Assembly: GCF_003206715.1 (NCBI RefSeq)
Contig: NZ_PZJU01000004.1
Location: 20,059-84,058 of the forward strand
Origin: Salinicola peritrichatus
Lineage (GTDB): Bacteria > Pseudomonadota > Gammaproteobacteria > Pseudomonadales > Halomonadaceae
Reading direction: 5' to 3'
DNA length: 64,000 nt
The position numbers and the translations under genes are program-made. Below the pieces are notes generated by a model. That model was not told where the DNA came from and did no database searches. It was given only the letters and a program-made list of their open reading frames with translations. Positions 27,187-35,632 of this stretch are shown one piece after another; the stretch's first letter is position 1, and each line of letters opens with the position of its first letter.

Positions 27187-30100
27187 TCAGTCGCCCATGG
27201 CGAGCAGTGAGGCGTTGCCGCCGAGGGCGGCGGTGTTGATGGTACAGGTCTTTTCTGTGGCGAAGCGTAACAGATAATGGGGCCCGCCCGCCTTGGGCCC
27301 GGTGCCGGAAAATCCTTGGCCGCCGAACGGCTGCACGCCGACCACCGCACCGATGATGTTGCGGTTGACGTAGACGTTGCCGACGCGGATGCGGTTGGCG
27401 ACATGCTGGGTGAAGCTCTCGTTGCGGCTGTGGACGCCGAAGGTCAGGCCGTAACCCTTGGCGTTGATGGCATCGATCACCGCTTCGAGCTGGTCGGCGC
27501 GGTAACGCGCGATATGCAACAGCGGGCCGAACTGCTCGCGTTGCATCGACTCGATGCCGTCGATGGAGAAGGCCATTGGCGCGACGAAGGTCCCGTGCCC
27601 GGTATGAGCGGGATCGAGCCGCGACTCGGCGATCAGCCGGCCTTCCGCTTTCATCTTCTCGACATGGGCGAGCAGGCCGTCGCGGGCTTCCTCGTCGATC
27701 ACCGGGCCGACGTCGGTGCCGAGATCGCGCGGGTCGCCGATATGCAGTTCTTCCATGGCACCGCGCAGGATCTCGATCACGCGATCGGCGATATCTTCCT
27801 GGAGATAGAGTACGCGCAGGGCCGAACAGCGCTGCCCGGCGCTCTGGAACGCCGAGTGAACCACGTCGGCGACCACCTGTTCGGGCAGCGCGGTGGAGTC
27901 GACGATCATCGCGTTCATGCCGCCGGTTTCGGCGATCAGGGTCGGCAGCGCGGCATTCTCCCGTGCGGCGAGGGCGCGATTGATGATCTGGGCGGTGTCG
28001 GTGGAACCGGTGAAGACCACGCCGCTGATGCGTGGATCGCTGCTCAGCACGCTGCCCACGGTCGGGCCGTCGCCCGGCAGTAGCTGGACCACGTCGCGGG
28101 GCATGCCGGCTTCATGTAACAGCTCGATCACGCGATTGGCGATCAGCGAGGTCTGTTCCGCCGGCTTCGCCAGCACGGTATTGCCGGCGACGGCGGCGGC
28201 GACGATCTGGCCGGTGAAGATCGCCACCGGGAAGTTCCACGGGCTGATTGCGGCGAACACGCCCTTGCCACCCATCATCAGCTCGTTGGATTCACCCGTC
28301 GGCCCCGGCAGTGGAGTCGGTTCGGCGAACAGCTCACGGGCGCGGGCAGCGTAGTAGCGGCAGAAATCCACCGCCTCGCGGATCTCGTCGACACCGTCGG
28401 TGAGCAGCTTGCCACCCTCGCGGGAGCAGAGCGTCATCAACTCGGCCATATGCGCTTCCATCAGCGTGGCGTGGCGCTCGATAATCGCGGCGCGCTCCTC
28501 GACCGGCGTTTCGCTCCAGCGCGGAAATGCCTGCCAGGCGTTCTCCACCGCCTGCTCGGCCTGCTCGCGGCGGGTCCACTGCACGCTACCGACGAGCTGG
28601 CGGCGATCGTAGGGGCTGGTGACTGGGTAGCGTTGACTCTCGTCGTCGGCGACCTCCACCGCCAGCAGCGGCTTGGCGTGGTACTCGCGCTCCATGAACT
28701 CCGCCATGCAGTCGATCAGTGGCTGATATTGGCTATTGATGTTCAAGTTGACGCCCTGTGAGTTCTGACGGGCCGGGCCGTAGATGTGGCGTGGCAGTGG
28801 AATCTTGGGATTGGCGAAGGTCGGATATTGCTTGAGCGTGGCGACGGGATGGACACACAGCGATTCCACCGGCACGCGGGGATCCACCAACTGATGCACG
28901 AACGATGAGTTGGCGCCGTTTTCCAAAAGCCGGCGGACCAGATACGGCAGCAGGTCCTTGTGCGCGCCGACCGGGGCATAGATGCGGCAGTAGGTGCCCT
29001 TCGGCGCCAGCGGCAGGGCGGCGTCGTAGAGCGCCTCGCCCATGCCGTGCAGGCGCTGGAACTCGAAGCGGCGATTGGCCTGGTTGGCGAACTCGAGAAT
29101 GTGGGTGATGGTATGGGCGTTGTGGGTCGCGAACTGCGGGAAGATGCGCCCGCGGGTGTTACCTGAGAGCAGAAAACGCGCGCAGGCAAGGTAGGCGACA
29201 TCGGTACAGGCCTTGCGCGTGAAGACGGGATAACCGTCGACTCCCAACTGCTGCGACTCCTTGATTTCGGTATCCCAGTAGGCGCCCTTGACCAGCCGTA
29301 GCGGGATCTCGTCGCCTTGCTGCTCGGCCAGCCGGTTGAGGTAGTGGAGCACCGGCATGGCACGCTTCGAATAGGCCTGTACCACCAGCCCGAAGTGGCC
29401 CCAGCCGCGGCAGGCGTCGCTTTCGAATACGGCGCGGAAGACCTCCAACGACAGTTCCAGGCGATCGACTTCCTCGGCGTCGACGGTGATCGCCACCTGA
29501 CGCTCGCGGGCCAGCTCGACCAGTGCCGTGACCGTGGCGACCAGTTCCTCGAGCACCTGGCTACGGCGACCGAATTCATAGCGCGGATGCAGCGCCGACA
29601 GCTTGATCGATACCGAGGGCGCCGGGGTCGAGTCAGCGAGCTTGCGACTGGTCTCGCCGACCTGGCGGATCGCCGCGGCGTAGTCGTCGAAATAGCGCTT
29701 GGCGTCGGCGCGGGTGCGGGCGGCTTCGCCCAGCATGTCGTAGGAGTAGGTATAGCCCTTGTCGAACAGCGGCTTCGAGCGCTTCAGTGCCTCGACGATG
29801 GTACGTCCGAGCACGAACTGCTGGCCCATGATCTTCATTGCCTGATACATGGCACTGCGGATCACCGGTTCGCCCATGCGGTTGACCAATCGGTTGATGA
29901 AGCTGGCCGGCTTGCCGTCGCGCGGCTTGTCCAGCTGGATCACGTTACCGGTCATCAGCAAACCCCAGGTGGAGGCGTTGACGAACCAGGACTCGCTCTG
30001 GCCGAGATAGCGCTTCCAGTCGGCCACGCCCAGCTTGTCTTCGATCAGCGCATCGGCGGTGGCCTTGTCGGGGATACGCAGCAGGGCCTCGGCCAGGCAC

Positions 30101-30375
30101 ATCAGCAGTACACCCTCCTGAGTGTCGAGACTGTACTGCTGGAGCAGTTCATCGATCGAATCGACGGCGGTATCCATGGCACGAACGTCGCGTACGAGTT
30201 GCGCGGTACTGTCACTGATACGCGCGAAGTCCGCCTCGTCGCTGCCGAGCAGTGAGATCAGTTCGCCAACGTAGGCGTCTTCTTCGACGATGTAGTGCTC
30301 ACTGACTCTCTCGAACAGTGAGGCCAATGACGTCTGCCACGTGGTGGGTTCCAGCATTTGGTCGGCTTTTAGCAT
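27187..30375 (-). CDS. putA: Bifunctional proline / P5C dehydrogenase PutA
   Basis: A 1062-residue PutA that oxidises proline to glutamate in two steps. The N-terminal half is the FAD-dependent proline dehydrogenase barrel (SIKLSALHPRYEFGRR, LRLVKGAYWDTEIK, FATHNAHTI, EFQRLHGMGEALYD). The C-terminal half is the NAD-dependent aldehyde dehydrogenase, with ISPWNFPVAIFTGQI, GIMFTGSTDTAQ-type motif VFTGSTDTAQ, AETGGMNAMIVD and the catalytic cysteine in SAGQRCSALRVL. About 250 residues shorter than E. coli PutA and without an N-terminal ribbon-helix-helix domain, so it is unlikely to be its own repressor. An AraC-type regulator lies directly upstream. Confidence 0.96.
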   Translation of the reverse strand: MLKADQMLEPTTWQTSLASLFERVSEHYIVEEDAYVGELISLLGSDEADFARISDSTAQLVRDVRAMDTAVDSIDELLQQYSLDTQEGVLLMCLAEALLRIPDKATADALIEDKLGVADWKRYLGQSESWFVNASTWGLLMTGNVIQLDKPRDGKPASFINRLVNRMGEPVIRSAMYQAMKIMGQQFVLGRTIVEALKRSKPLFDKGYTYSYDMLGEAARTRADAKRYFDDYAAAIRQVGETSRKLADSTPAPSVSIKLSALHPRYEFGRRSQVLEELVATVTALVELARERQVAITVDAEEVDRLELSLEVFRAVFESDACRGWGHFGLVVQAYSKRAMPVLHYLNRLAEQQGDEIPLRLVKGAYWDTEIKESQQLGVDGYPVFTRKACTDVAYLACARFLLSGNTRGRIFPQFATHNAHTITHILEFANQANRRFEFQRLHGMGEALYDAALPLAPKGTYCRIYAPVGAHKDLLPYLVRRLLENGANSSFVHQLVDPRVPVESLCVHPVATLKQYPTFANPKIPLPRHIYGPARQNSQGVNLNINSQYQPLIDCMAEFMEREYHAKPLLAVEVADDESQRYPVTSPYDRRQLVGSVQWTRREQAEQAVENAWQAFPRWSETPVEERAAIIERHATLMEAHMAELMTLCSREGGKLLTDGVDEIREAVDFCRYYAARARELFAEPTPLPGPTGESNELMMGGKGVFAAISPWNFPVAIFTGQIVAAAVAGNTVLAKPAEQTSLIANRVIELLHEAGMPRDVVQLLPGDGPTVGSVLSSDPRISGVVFTGSTDTAQIINRALAARENAALPTLIAETGGMNAMIVDSTALPEQVVADVVHSAFQSAGQRCSALRVLYLQEDIADRVIEILRGAMEELHIGDPRDLGTDVGPVIDEEARDGLLAHVEKMKAEGRLIAESRLDPAHTGHGTFVAPMAFSIDGIESMQREQFGPLLHIARYRADQLEAVIDAINAKGYGLTFGVHSRNESFTQHVANRIRVGNVYVNRNIIGAVVGVQPFGGQGFSGTGPKAGGPHYLLRFATEKTCTINTAALGGNASLLAMGD

Positions 30376-30541
30376 TGTTCAACCCCAGAATGTGGGCGTT
30401 GGCACGGGCGGTCGCAGCGAAGATGGGCGCTCGTGTCCAGCGCGGACGGGAAGAAATGGTGAGTGACTCTAGCGTGAAACAGTGACGCGCTTCTTGTCAT
30501 TTTTCCCGGTGTGGTTTGTCAAAAACCCTTGTTCGGGTGAG

Positions 30542-31312
30542 TCAGCGCGCGATCCGGCGCAGTTGGATCGGCGGGTGACCATAGTGGCGTCGGAAGGCGT
30601 GGCTCAACGCGCTCTGGTTGGCGAAGCCGGTGCGCTCGGCGATCTCAGCCAGCGGCAGTTGTGTGGAGGTGGTCAGTTGGCGTGCCGTGTCCAGGCGCAG
30701 GCGCATCACGAACTGATAGGGCGTCAGCCCGGTCTGGTCGCGGAAGCGCTCGGCGAAATGCGCTTCGCTGAGGCACGCGACCCGGGCCAGATCGGCCACA
30801 CTGATGCGCCGGTTCAAGCGCTCGTGCACGTAGCGTTCCAGGCGGGCGATGTCCAGCAGACGGGCGAGGCGACGGGCAGCGGGCGGGGACAGCAGGGTTG
30901 CTCCGAGCCGGGCATGCAGAGAACTGAGCAGCGTGGTGACAAGCAGATCGCCCGGCGCATGCTGGGCTCTCGCCATTTCCTGCACCAGGAAGTTGAGATA
31001 ATGCTGTAGCGACTCGTCCAGCGAAAAGTAGCCGGGGCGATCGAACAGACGGCGCAATTCGCGCTGGCCGCCGGTCAGCGAAACGGCATCGTCGGGAAGA
31101 TCGATGATCAACTGGCGGTTGTCGCCGATCCCCTCGTAGTAGTGCTCGACATTGGCCGGTACCAGACAGCCGGAGAGTGGCGCGACCACACCACCATGGC
31201 CTGCGATCTCGAACTCGGCGTAACCGGACAGTCCGATCACGATCTGGTGATAATCGTGATGATGGTGTTGAACGGCATTGTCGAGTGGCGTCAGGCGGAT
31301 CGTATTGGTCAT
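30542..31312 (-). CDS. AraC-family regulator beside putA
   Basis: A 256-residue protein with an N-terminal cupin-like sensing domain (HHHHDYHQIVIGLSGYAEFEIAG, GCLVPANVEHYY) and two C-terminal AraC-type helix-turn-helix motifs (ISVADLARVACLSEAHFAERFRDQTGLTPYQFV and LPLAEIAERTGFANQSALSHAFRRHYGHPP). It lies immediately upstream of putA on the same strand with about 165 bases between. PutA here lacks its own DNA-binding domain, so control of proline use by this protein is a reasonable inference. The ATG is MTNTIRLTPLDN. Confidence 0.86.
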   Translation of the reverse strand: MTNTIRLTPLDNAVQHHHHDYHQIVIGLSGYAEFEIAGHGGVVAPLSGCLVPANVEHYYEGIGDNRQLIIDLPDDAVSLTGGQRELRRLFDRPGYFSLDESLQHYLNFLVQEMARAQHAPGDLLVTTLLSSLHARLGATLLSPPAARRLARLLDIARLERYVHERLNRRISVADLARVACLSEAHFAERFRDQTGLTPYQFVMRLRLDTARQLTTSTQLPLAEIAERTGFANQSALSHAFRRHYGHPPIQLRRIAR

Positions 31313-31334
31313 GGCAATGGGCAAACGCGTCGAT

Positions 31335-31706
31335 TCAGGCCTGATACTCGCCCTGGCGCAGGGCCAGGCGGGCGGCAAGGTGATCGCGCAGCGCGGCCAG
31401 CTCTTCGCGGCCGCTGCGTGAGAACAGCGAGCCGCCCTGTGCTGCCTGCCACGGTCGTCCGTGAACCTCCATCAGATGCTGACAGCGACGGCGCAGATTC
31501 TCCAGATAGGCATCGTGGCGGATCGGATAGCCGATCACGGTATGCCAGCGCGCCTCGCTGGCGCGATTGTCGAGCACCTCGTCGAACAACTGGATCAGAT
31601 CCTCGGCCTGGGTGCGATACCGTGGCGTGCGCGAGAGCATCAGCGCGGCGACGGTGGCCAGGCTGATCAGCAGACAGATGGCAAAGACGAGCAAATAGAG
31701 CTGCAT
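31335..31706 (-). CDS. Small membrane-anchored hypothetical protein
   Basis: A 123-residue protein with one N-terminal membrane helix (MQLYLLVFAICLLISLATVA) and a helical cytosolic or periplasmic part (ARWHTVIGYPIRHDAYLENLRRRC). The ATG has GGGAG 7 bases upstream. It ends 22 bases before the AraC regulator start, so the two are likely cotranscribed. I do not recognise the family and no function is proposed. Confidence 0.65.
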   Translation of the reverse strand: MQLYLLVFAICLLISLATVAALMLSRTPRYRTQAEDLIQLFDEVLDNRASEARWHTVIGYPIRHDAYLENLRRRCQHLMEVHGRPWQAAQGGSLFSRSGREELAALRDHLAARLALRQGEYQA

Positions 31707-31844
31707 GCGCGCACTCCCGAGCGAGTGACTGACGAGGGGGTAGTCTAGCACGGCGGTCGGCGTGCCTACCAAGGCTCAACCACGCTCCTGGAGCGCATGG
31801 TGGGCAGGGGAGGGCAGCGACGACCTGCTGGAGGCCAACAAAAA

Positions 31845-31868
31845 ATCGCCGCGCATGGGCGCGGCGAT
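31845..31868 (-). terminator. Intrinsic terminator of the minus-strand transcript
   Basis: Perfect 10-base stem ATCGCCGCGC / GCGCGGCGAT with a 4-base loop; on the minus strand it is followed by a T run. It lies just past the end of the frameshifted gene and probably ends its transcript. Confidence 0.85.
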
Positions 31869-31938
31869 AATGATCGCTAACAGTAAGCTAGAGAAACCAG
31901 CGCGACTGCACAGGGATCTCATGCTGATTAAGAACGGA

Positions 31939-32392
31939 TCATGGGCGAAAAGTTCCTTGGCGATGCTTTTTTTGGCGACTTTGCAGCCGTTGTCCGTAAT
32001 GTCGTCGGCACCCGTTGGCGCCTACCCAGAAAATTTTGATGCGCTGTCGCAGGCAAAATTCCTTCATGCCGGCCATGCGGCGGCGGAACTCGGTAGGTCC
32101 GGTAGCGCCATCGACACCTGTCCGGTCATCGGAATTCTCGCTGTCCCGGATCAGATAAGAAGAAGGCTTGGGTGACTTCGACCCAGGTGTCTTGCCCGGT
32201 CCGCGATCCGGTTTCTCCCCGACAGTCCACGAGGAGTCGCTCGTGCCCAAAGGGGCGCGTCGCTTCGCGGTCTATCTGGTAACGTGTGCCGAGTCGTTTG
32301 CTGCCGCACTGGTAGCCGTTGGCCGACAGCCAGGTGACCATGGCACTGACGACATCGTCTTGGGAGATAACCATTGCTGCTGAATCGGTCAT
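31939..32392 (-). pseudogene. Frameshifted restriction-like (VRR/Mrr-type?) small protein
   Basis: Two overlapping minus-strand frames read as one broken gene. The first part runs MTDSAAMVISQDDVVSAMV to DTWVEVTQAFF and carries RLLVDCRGETGSRTGQ, reminiscent of the catalytic beta-strand (D..C/E.K) of restriction-like nuclease domains; the usual Lys is Arg here. The second frame continues YLIRDSENSDDRTGVDG and EFRRRMAGMKEFCLRQRIKIFWV, which looks like the natural C-terminal half (RMAGMK...IFWV). The switch occurs at a TTCTTCTT repeat near 32160, a slip-prone place. The intact protein would be about 130 residues. It may be a true pseudogene, a sequencing error or programmed frameshifting. The family guess is tentative. 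Confidence 0.6.
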
Positions 32393-32982
32393 GGGAAATA
32401 GTTGATGTTATGAAATGATATCGAGAGACTAATAACATGCTTTTATTTTTGGAGAGATGCCTAAGTTGTATGAGGAGGGCAAGGTATGCATAACTTGGCA
32501 TTGAAAAGATTTTCTTACTGAGAAAGGGTAAATATTAGACGTAATGCTAGAACGGGCCTGGTAAGTTGATAATTTTTATGCGTTTGCCCGACTCTCGGTC
32601 TGCGATCACCGAACGTCCTCGATGCGGACGAACCGATGCGGCTGCCAGATACCGCATGTCACTATTGGAGAGTGATAATAGGCACGGCACGATAGCCCAA
32701 GCGTCGATATCATTGACTAACATTAGTAAGTATTAATTGAGATGTTTTGTTTGAATTTAAAAGTTGTGATTTAATACAAGCGTTTGTTTGGTTTATAGTG
32801 AGAGGGCGTTTGCGGTCATGCTGTGTAGGCGAGGTAGTGCAGTTAACGTTTGAAGTTGGATATAAGACGATCCAGACTCGGAAATAGCGCACAGAAAATT
32901 CCCAGCGGCTGTGGTTCCCAAGCCGGTCTCGGGCGTGAATAATGGCGTCTCTTTTGGCCATTAGACTAAAGTCGGAGGAGCT
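32393..32982. other. AT-rich intergenic stretch upstream of the MFS gene
   Basis: About 590 bases with clearly lower GC than the flanking genes and no convincing open reading frame. Near the 3' side is ACTAACATTAGT at 32716-32727, a short dyad that may be an operator. The end carries GGAGGAG, the ribosome-binding site of the MFS gene. The base composition, next to a broken gene, suggests horizontally acquired or decaying DNA. Confidence 0.5.
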
Positions 32983-34173
32983 GTGGCGGAAGCATTGGGA
33001 GCCGGCAATCGTCCATCTGCGCGCGTGGTTCTGCTGATCGAGCTGGCCCTGGCCGTCGGCGGATTCGCGATCGGGACTGGCGAGTTCGCCATCATGGGGC
33101 TGATGCCCGATGTCGCTCGGGCGCTCAGCGTCGGAGAAACTCAGGTCGGGCACCTGATCAGTGCCTATGCCTTGGGTGTCGTCGTCGGGGCGCCATTGAT
33201 AGCGGTCTTCGGCTCCTATCTTTATCGCCGCCATCTGCTCTTGCTGCTGATGGCCTTCTTCGCGCTGGGCAACTTTGCCAGTGCGTTGGCCCCTGGCTAC
33301 GCTTCCTTGATGACGTTCCGATTTGTTTCCGGTCTGCCGCATGGCGCCTACTTTGGCGTTGCTGCCTTGGTCGCGGCTTCGATGGTGCCACCGCACAAAC
33401 GTGCCAAGGCGGTGAGCCGGGTCATGCTGGGTATTACCACCGCGATGTTGATCGGCAATCCTTTGGCTACCTGGCTGGGGCAGTTGTTGAACTGGCGTTA
33501 TGCCTTTGGGCTCGTGGGAACGATCGGTGTCATTACGGTCATTCTGGTTTTCGTCTATCTGCCTTTCAATCGAGAAGAAGCCCGCAACAGTCCTCTCCAG
33601 GAGCTGACGGCACTCAGGCGTCGCCAAGTGTGGCTGACCCTCGGTATCGGCTCGATCGGTTTTGCCGGCATGTTCTGCGTGTTCAGCTATCTGGCGCCGA
33701 CACTGATTCAGGTGACGGGCCTGGCGGAACACTGGGTGCCGGTCGTGCTGGCGGCGTTCGGTGTGGGTGCGATTCTCGGCAACATGATCGGTGGCTGGCT
33801 TTTCGACAAGCTGCAATTTCGCTCGGTATTTTGGATCCTGGGTTTCAGCGCGCTCATTCTGCTGCTGTTTCCGCTCGCGGCGCATTCGGTCTGGAGCGTC
33901 ACGCTTTCCGTGCTGACCGTCGGCAGCATGGTGGCCCTGTCGCCGGCGCTGCAGATTCGCTTGATGGACGTCGCGAAAGACGCTCAGACGTTGGCTGCCG
34001 CTTCCAATCATGCAGCGTTCAATATCGCCAATGCGCTGGGACCCTGGCTAGGGGGAATGGCGATCACCGCGGGATTCGGCTGGACCTCGACGGGGTATGT
34101 CGGGGCGGCAATGGCGATTGGCGGGCTCTTGGTCTATGGGTGGGCTAGTTGGCTGGAACCGACCGATGCATGA
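32983..34173 (+). CDS. MFS transporter, DHA1 type (AraJ/YdhP-like)
   Basis: A 396-residue major-facilitator protein with 12 predicted helices, starting at GTG behind GGAGGAG. The opening FAIGTGEFAIMGLMPDVARALSV and motif A-like region GSYLYRRHLLLLLM, with SGLPHGAYFGVAALVAASMV, match the AraJ/YdhP/NepI group of drug and sugar efflux proteins. Substrate cannot be predicted. It stands alone on the plus strand, preceded by the AT-rich stretch, and ends before a hairpin. Confidence 0.85.
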   Translation: MAEALGAGNRPSARVVLLIELALAVGGFAIGTGEFAIMGLMPDVARALSVGETQVGHLISAYALGVVVGAPLIAVFGSYLYRRHLLLLLMAFFALGNFASALAPGYASLMTFRFVSGLPHGAYFGVAALVAASMVPPHKRAKAVSRVMLGITTAMLIGNPLATWLGQLLNWRYAFGLVGTIGVITVILVFVYLPFNREEARNSPLQELTALRRRQVWLTLGIGSIGFAGMFCVFSYLAPTLIQVTGLAEHWVPVVLAAFGVGAILGNMIGGWLFDKLQFRSVFWILGFSALILLLFPLAAHSVWSVTLSVLTVGSMVALSPALQIRLMDVAKDAQTLAAASNHAAFNIANALGPWLGGMAITAGFGWTSTGYVGAAMAIGGLLVYGWASWLEPTDA

Positions 34174-34260
34174 CATGAGCCGATGAGCCGAAAGCGATGG
34201 CTTCATGGATGATGGATTGACAGCGGGGTATATCCACCATACGCGTTGCGCGGTGGTGGC

Positions 34261-34295
34261 GAAAGCCAGGCCGTTGCCTCCGCGACCTGGCTTTC
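34261..34295. terminator. Hairpin between convergent MFS and zinc-ribbon genes
   Basis: GAAAGCCAGG / CCTGGCTTTC, a perfect 10-base stem with a 15-base loop, placed between the two convergent stop codons. No long T tract follows. Confidence 0.55.
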
Positions 34296-34319
34296 CTGCA
34301 TTTGCCGTAGCGTTGAAAT

Positions 34320-34532
34320 TCAGCCAGCCATGGCGTCCGAAGTCGAGGCCGCGGCAACGGTCGCAGTAAAGTGAAACTGAGGTTCTTCGCTTGGACAGCG
34401 CTCGCACTTGACGGTCAATCTGTCAGCCAGTTCGCTCTCCGTTATCGACGGAGGAAGCGCCTGTTCGTGGCCACAGGCACGGCAACAGACCATCCAGGCA
34501 GTGCCCCTCTGCTTCAGTGTGAACATCTCCAT
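34320..34532 (-). CDS. Small zinc-ribbon protein
   Basis: A 70-residue protein with two cysteine pairs, CRACGHE and KCERCPSEE, the layout of a zinc ribbon (C-x2-C ... C-x2-C). The start MEMFTLKQRGTAW follows GGGAGG at good spacing, which supports translation. No signal peptide. Such mini-proteins often bind nucleic acid or a partner protein. It lies between the MFS gene and an XRE regulator. No named family recognised. Confidence 0.6.
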   Translation of the reverse strand: MEMFTLKQRGTAWMVCCRACGHEQALPPSITESELADRLTVKCERCPSEEPQFHFTATVAAASTSDAMAG

Positions 34533-34683
34533 CTTTTTCCTCCCTGATCGAGTCGTTTTCTCTGCATTCTGCAGGGACAACCCATCCCTTCAGAAAAAAC
34601 GCTTTTTCATGACTTTTCGCCACGAATCGTACTGTAACGTCCGACATCGGGTTTGCAACCGTTCGTGCTTGTCATGGGCATGG

Positions 34684-35301
34684 CTACTGGCGACTCCAGC
34701 GGGCACGCAGGTAACCAACGATGCGAAAAGACGGGTGGCGCACGCTTTCGACACTCGCCCCCTGGGGTTGCTCGCCGCTGACACGCATCCGTCCCGAGGC
34801 TAGCCGCTCGAGGTGCCGGATCTGTAATCGGCCTTCGCGCTCGATCAGATATAGCCCATCTTGCTGAAAGCCTTCACAGGGACTGATGGCGGCCAGGTCC
34901 CCCTCGAACAGAAAGTCAAAGGACTCCCCCTCGGATGGGGTCACGAGGTAGCAGTCTTGTGTCAACAGCTGAACCGTCGACAAGCTCTGTGAGGCGTCGA
35001 GGGCAGTGGAGTGGGCTTCCCAAGGGGCGGTCGAATGCGCCTGGAGACTCAGGATGACACTGGCGTTCGGCGTGGATGTCGCCGCCATGGCAGTGAGCGA
35101 GTCATCGTCCAGTAACTGTCTGATGGAGCAGTCCAGCGCCGATGTCAGCGACATCAGCCGCTCATGGCCTATCTGCTTGATCGTGCCGGATTCCCAGTAG
35201 GAAATCGTGACGTCGGACACGCCGACACGACGTGCCAGTGCAGCTTTGCTCAGTCCGGCCTGGAGTCGGAGTTGTTTGATTCGTGATCCTAGCTCGTCCA
35301 T
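34684..35301 (-). CDS. XRE-family regulator with degenerate LexA/S24-like C-terminus
   Basis: A 205-residue regulator from the chosen ATG (MDELGSRIKQLRLQAG); a TTG 24 codons earlier is an alternative. N-terminal XRE helix-turn-helix: GLSKAALARRVGVSDVTISYWESGTIKQIGHERLM. The C-terminal part resembles phage-repressor S24 peptidase folds (GESFDFLFEGDLAAISP, DGLYLIEREGRLQIRHLERL). The Ser of GES could be the nucleophile, but the expected catalytic lysine of the KRL motif is replaced (IRHLE), so self-cleavage is probably lost. It may be a domesticated prophage-type repressor or a stress regulator. No prophage genes surround it. Confidence 0.75.
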   Translation of the reverse strand: MDELGSRIKQLRLQAGLSKAALARRVGVSDVTISYWESGTIKQIGHERLMSLTSALDCSIRQLLDDDSLTAMAATSTPNASVILSLQAHSTAPWEAHSTALDASQSLSTVQLLTQDCYLVTPSEGESFDFLFEGDLAAISPCEGFQQDGLYLIEREGRLQIRHLERLASGRMRVSGEQPQGASVESVRHPSFRIVGYLRARWSRQ

Positions 35302-35632
35302 CCATGAATCTCGCCCGAATATTGATGCGATAGAATATCCACTCGTTGCCGAAGTATGTTTCGGGTTGCTCAAGTCGGTCTCGGTATCTTCTATCCAATC
35401 AGGGGGTTATATGAGGCTGCATCCTCCCGCAAGGTTTGCGTTCCTGTGCCAAACATGACGGGAGACGGCGCGACAGGCCGGCAGGTGGTGATAAAGGGTA
35501 ATTCGTTTAACGAAGTTTGGACAATTTGTTCTCCCTCCGCAGAAACGCCGTGCCAGACTGAGCATGGGCCCTGCAGTAAAGAGGCCATGGCGCGTATAAT
35601 GTCGCCTGCTCGTTCATCAACGGATTGAATTC
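35302..35632. promoter_or_regulatory. Divergent spacer between XRE regulator and gltX
   Basis: Non-coding. A TATAAT hexamer at 35595-35600, about 33 bases before the gltX ATG, is the likely gltX -10 box; the matching -35 is poor. Nothing else recognisable is seen. Short open frames here have neither ribosome-binding sites nor family features. Confidence 0.45.

Noticed and set aside
31762..32175. 137-codon plus-strand open frame
   Set aside because: It runs through a strong minus-strand terminator and the frameshifted gene, has no ribosome-binding site and no family features.
34320..35301. Prophage remnant indicated by the XRE/S24-like regulator
   Set aside because: No integrase, att-like direct repeat, structural or lysis genes are visible around it; only the regulator is phage-like.
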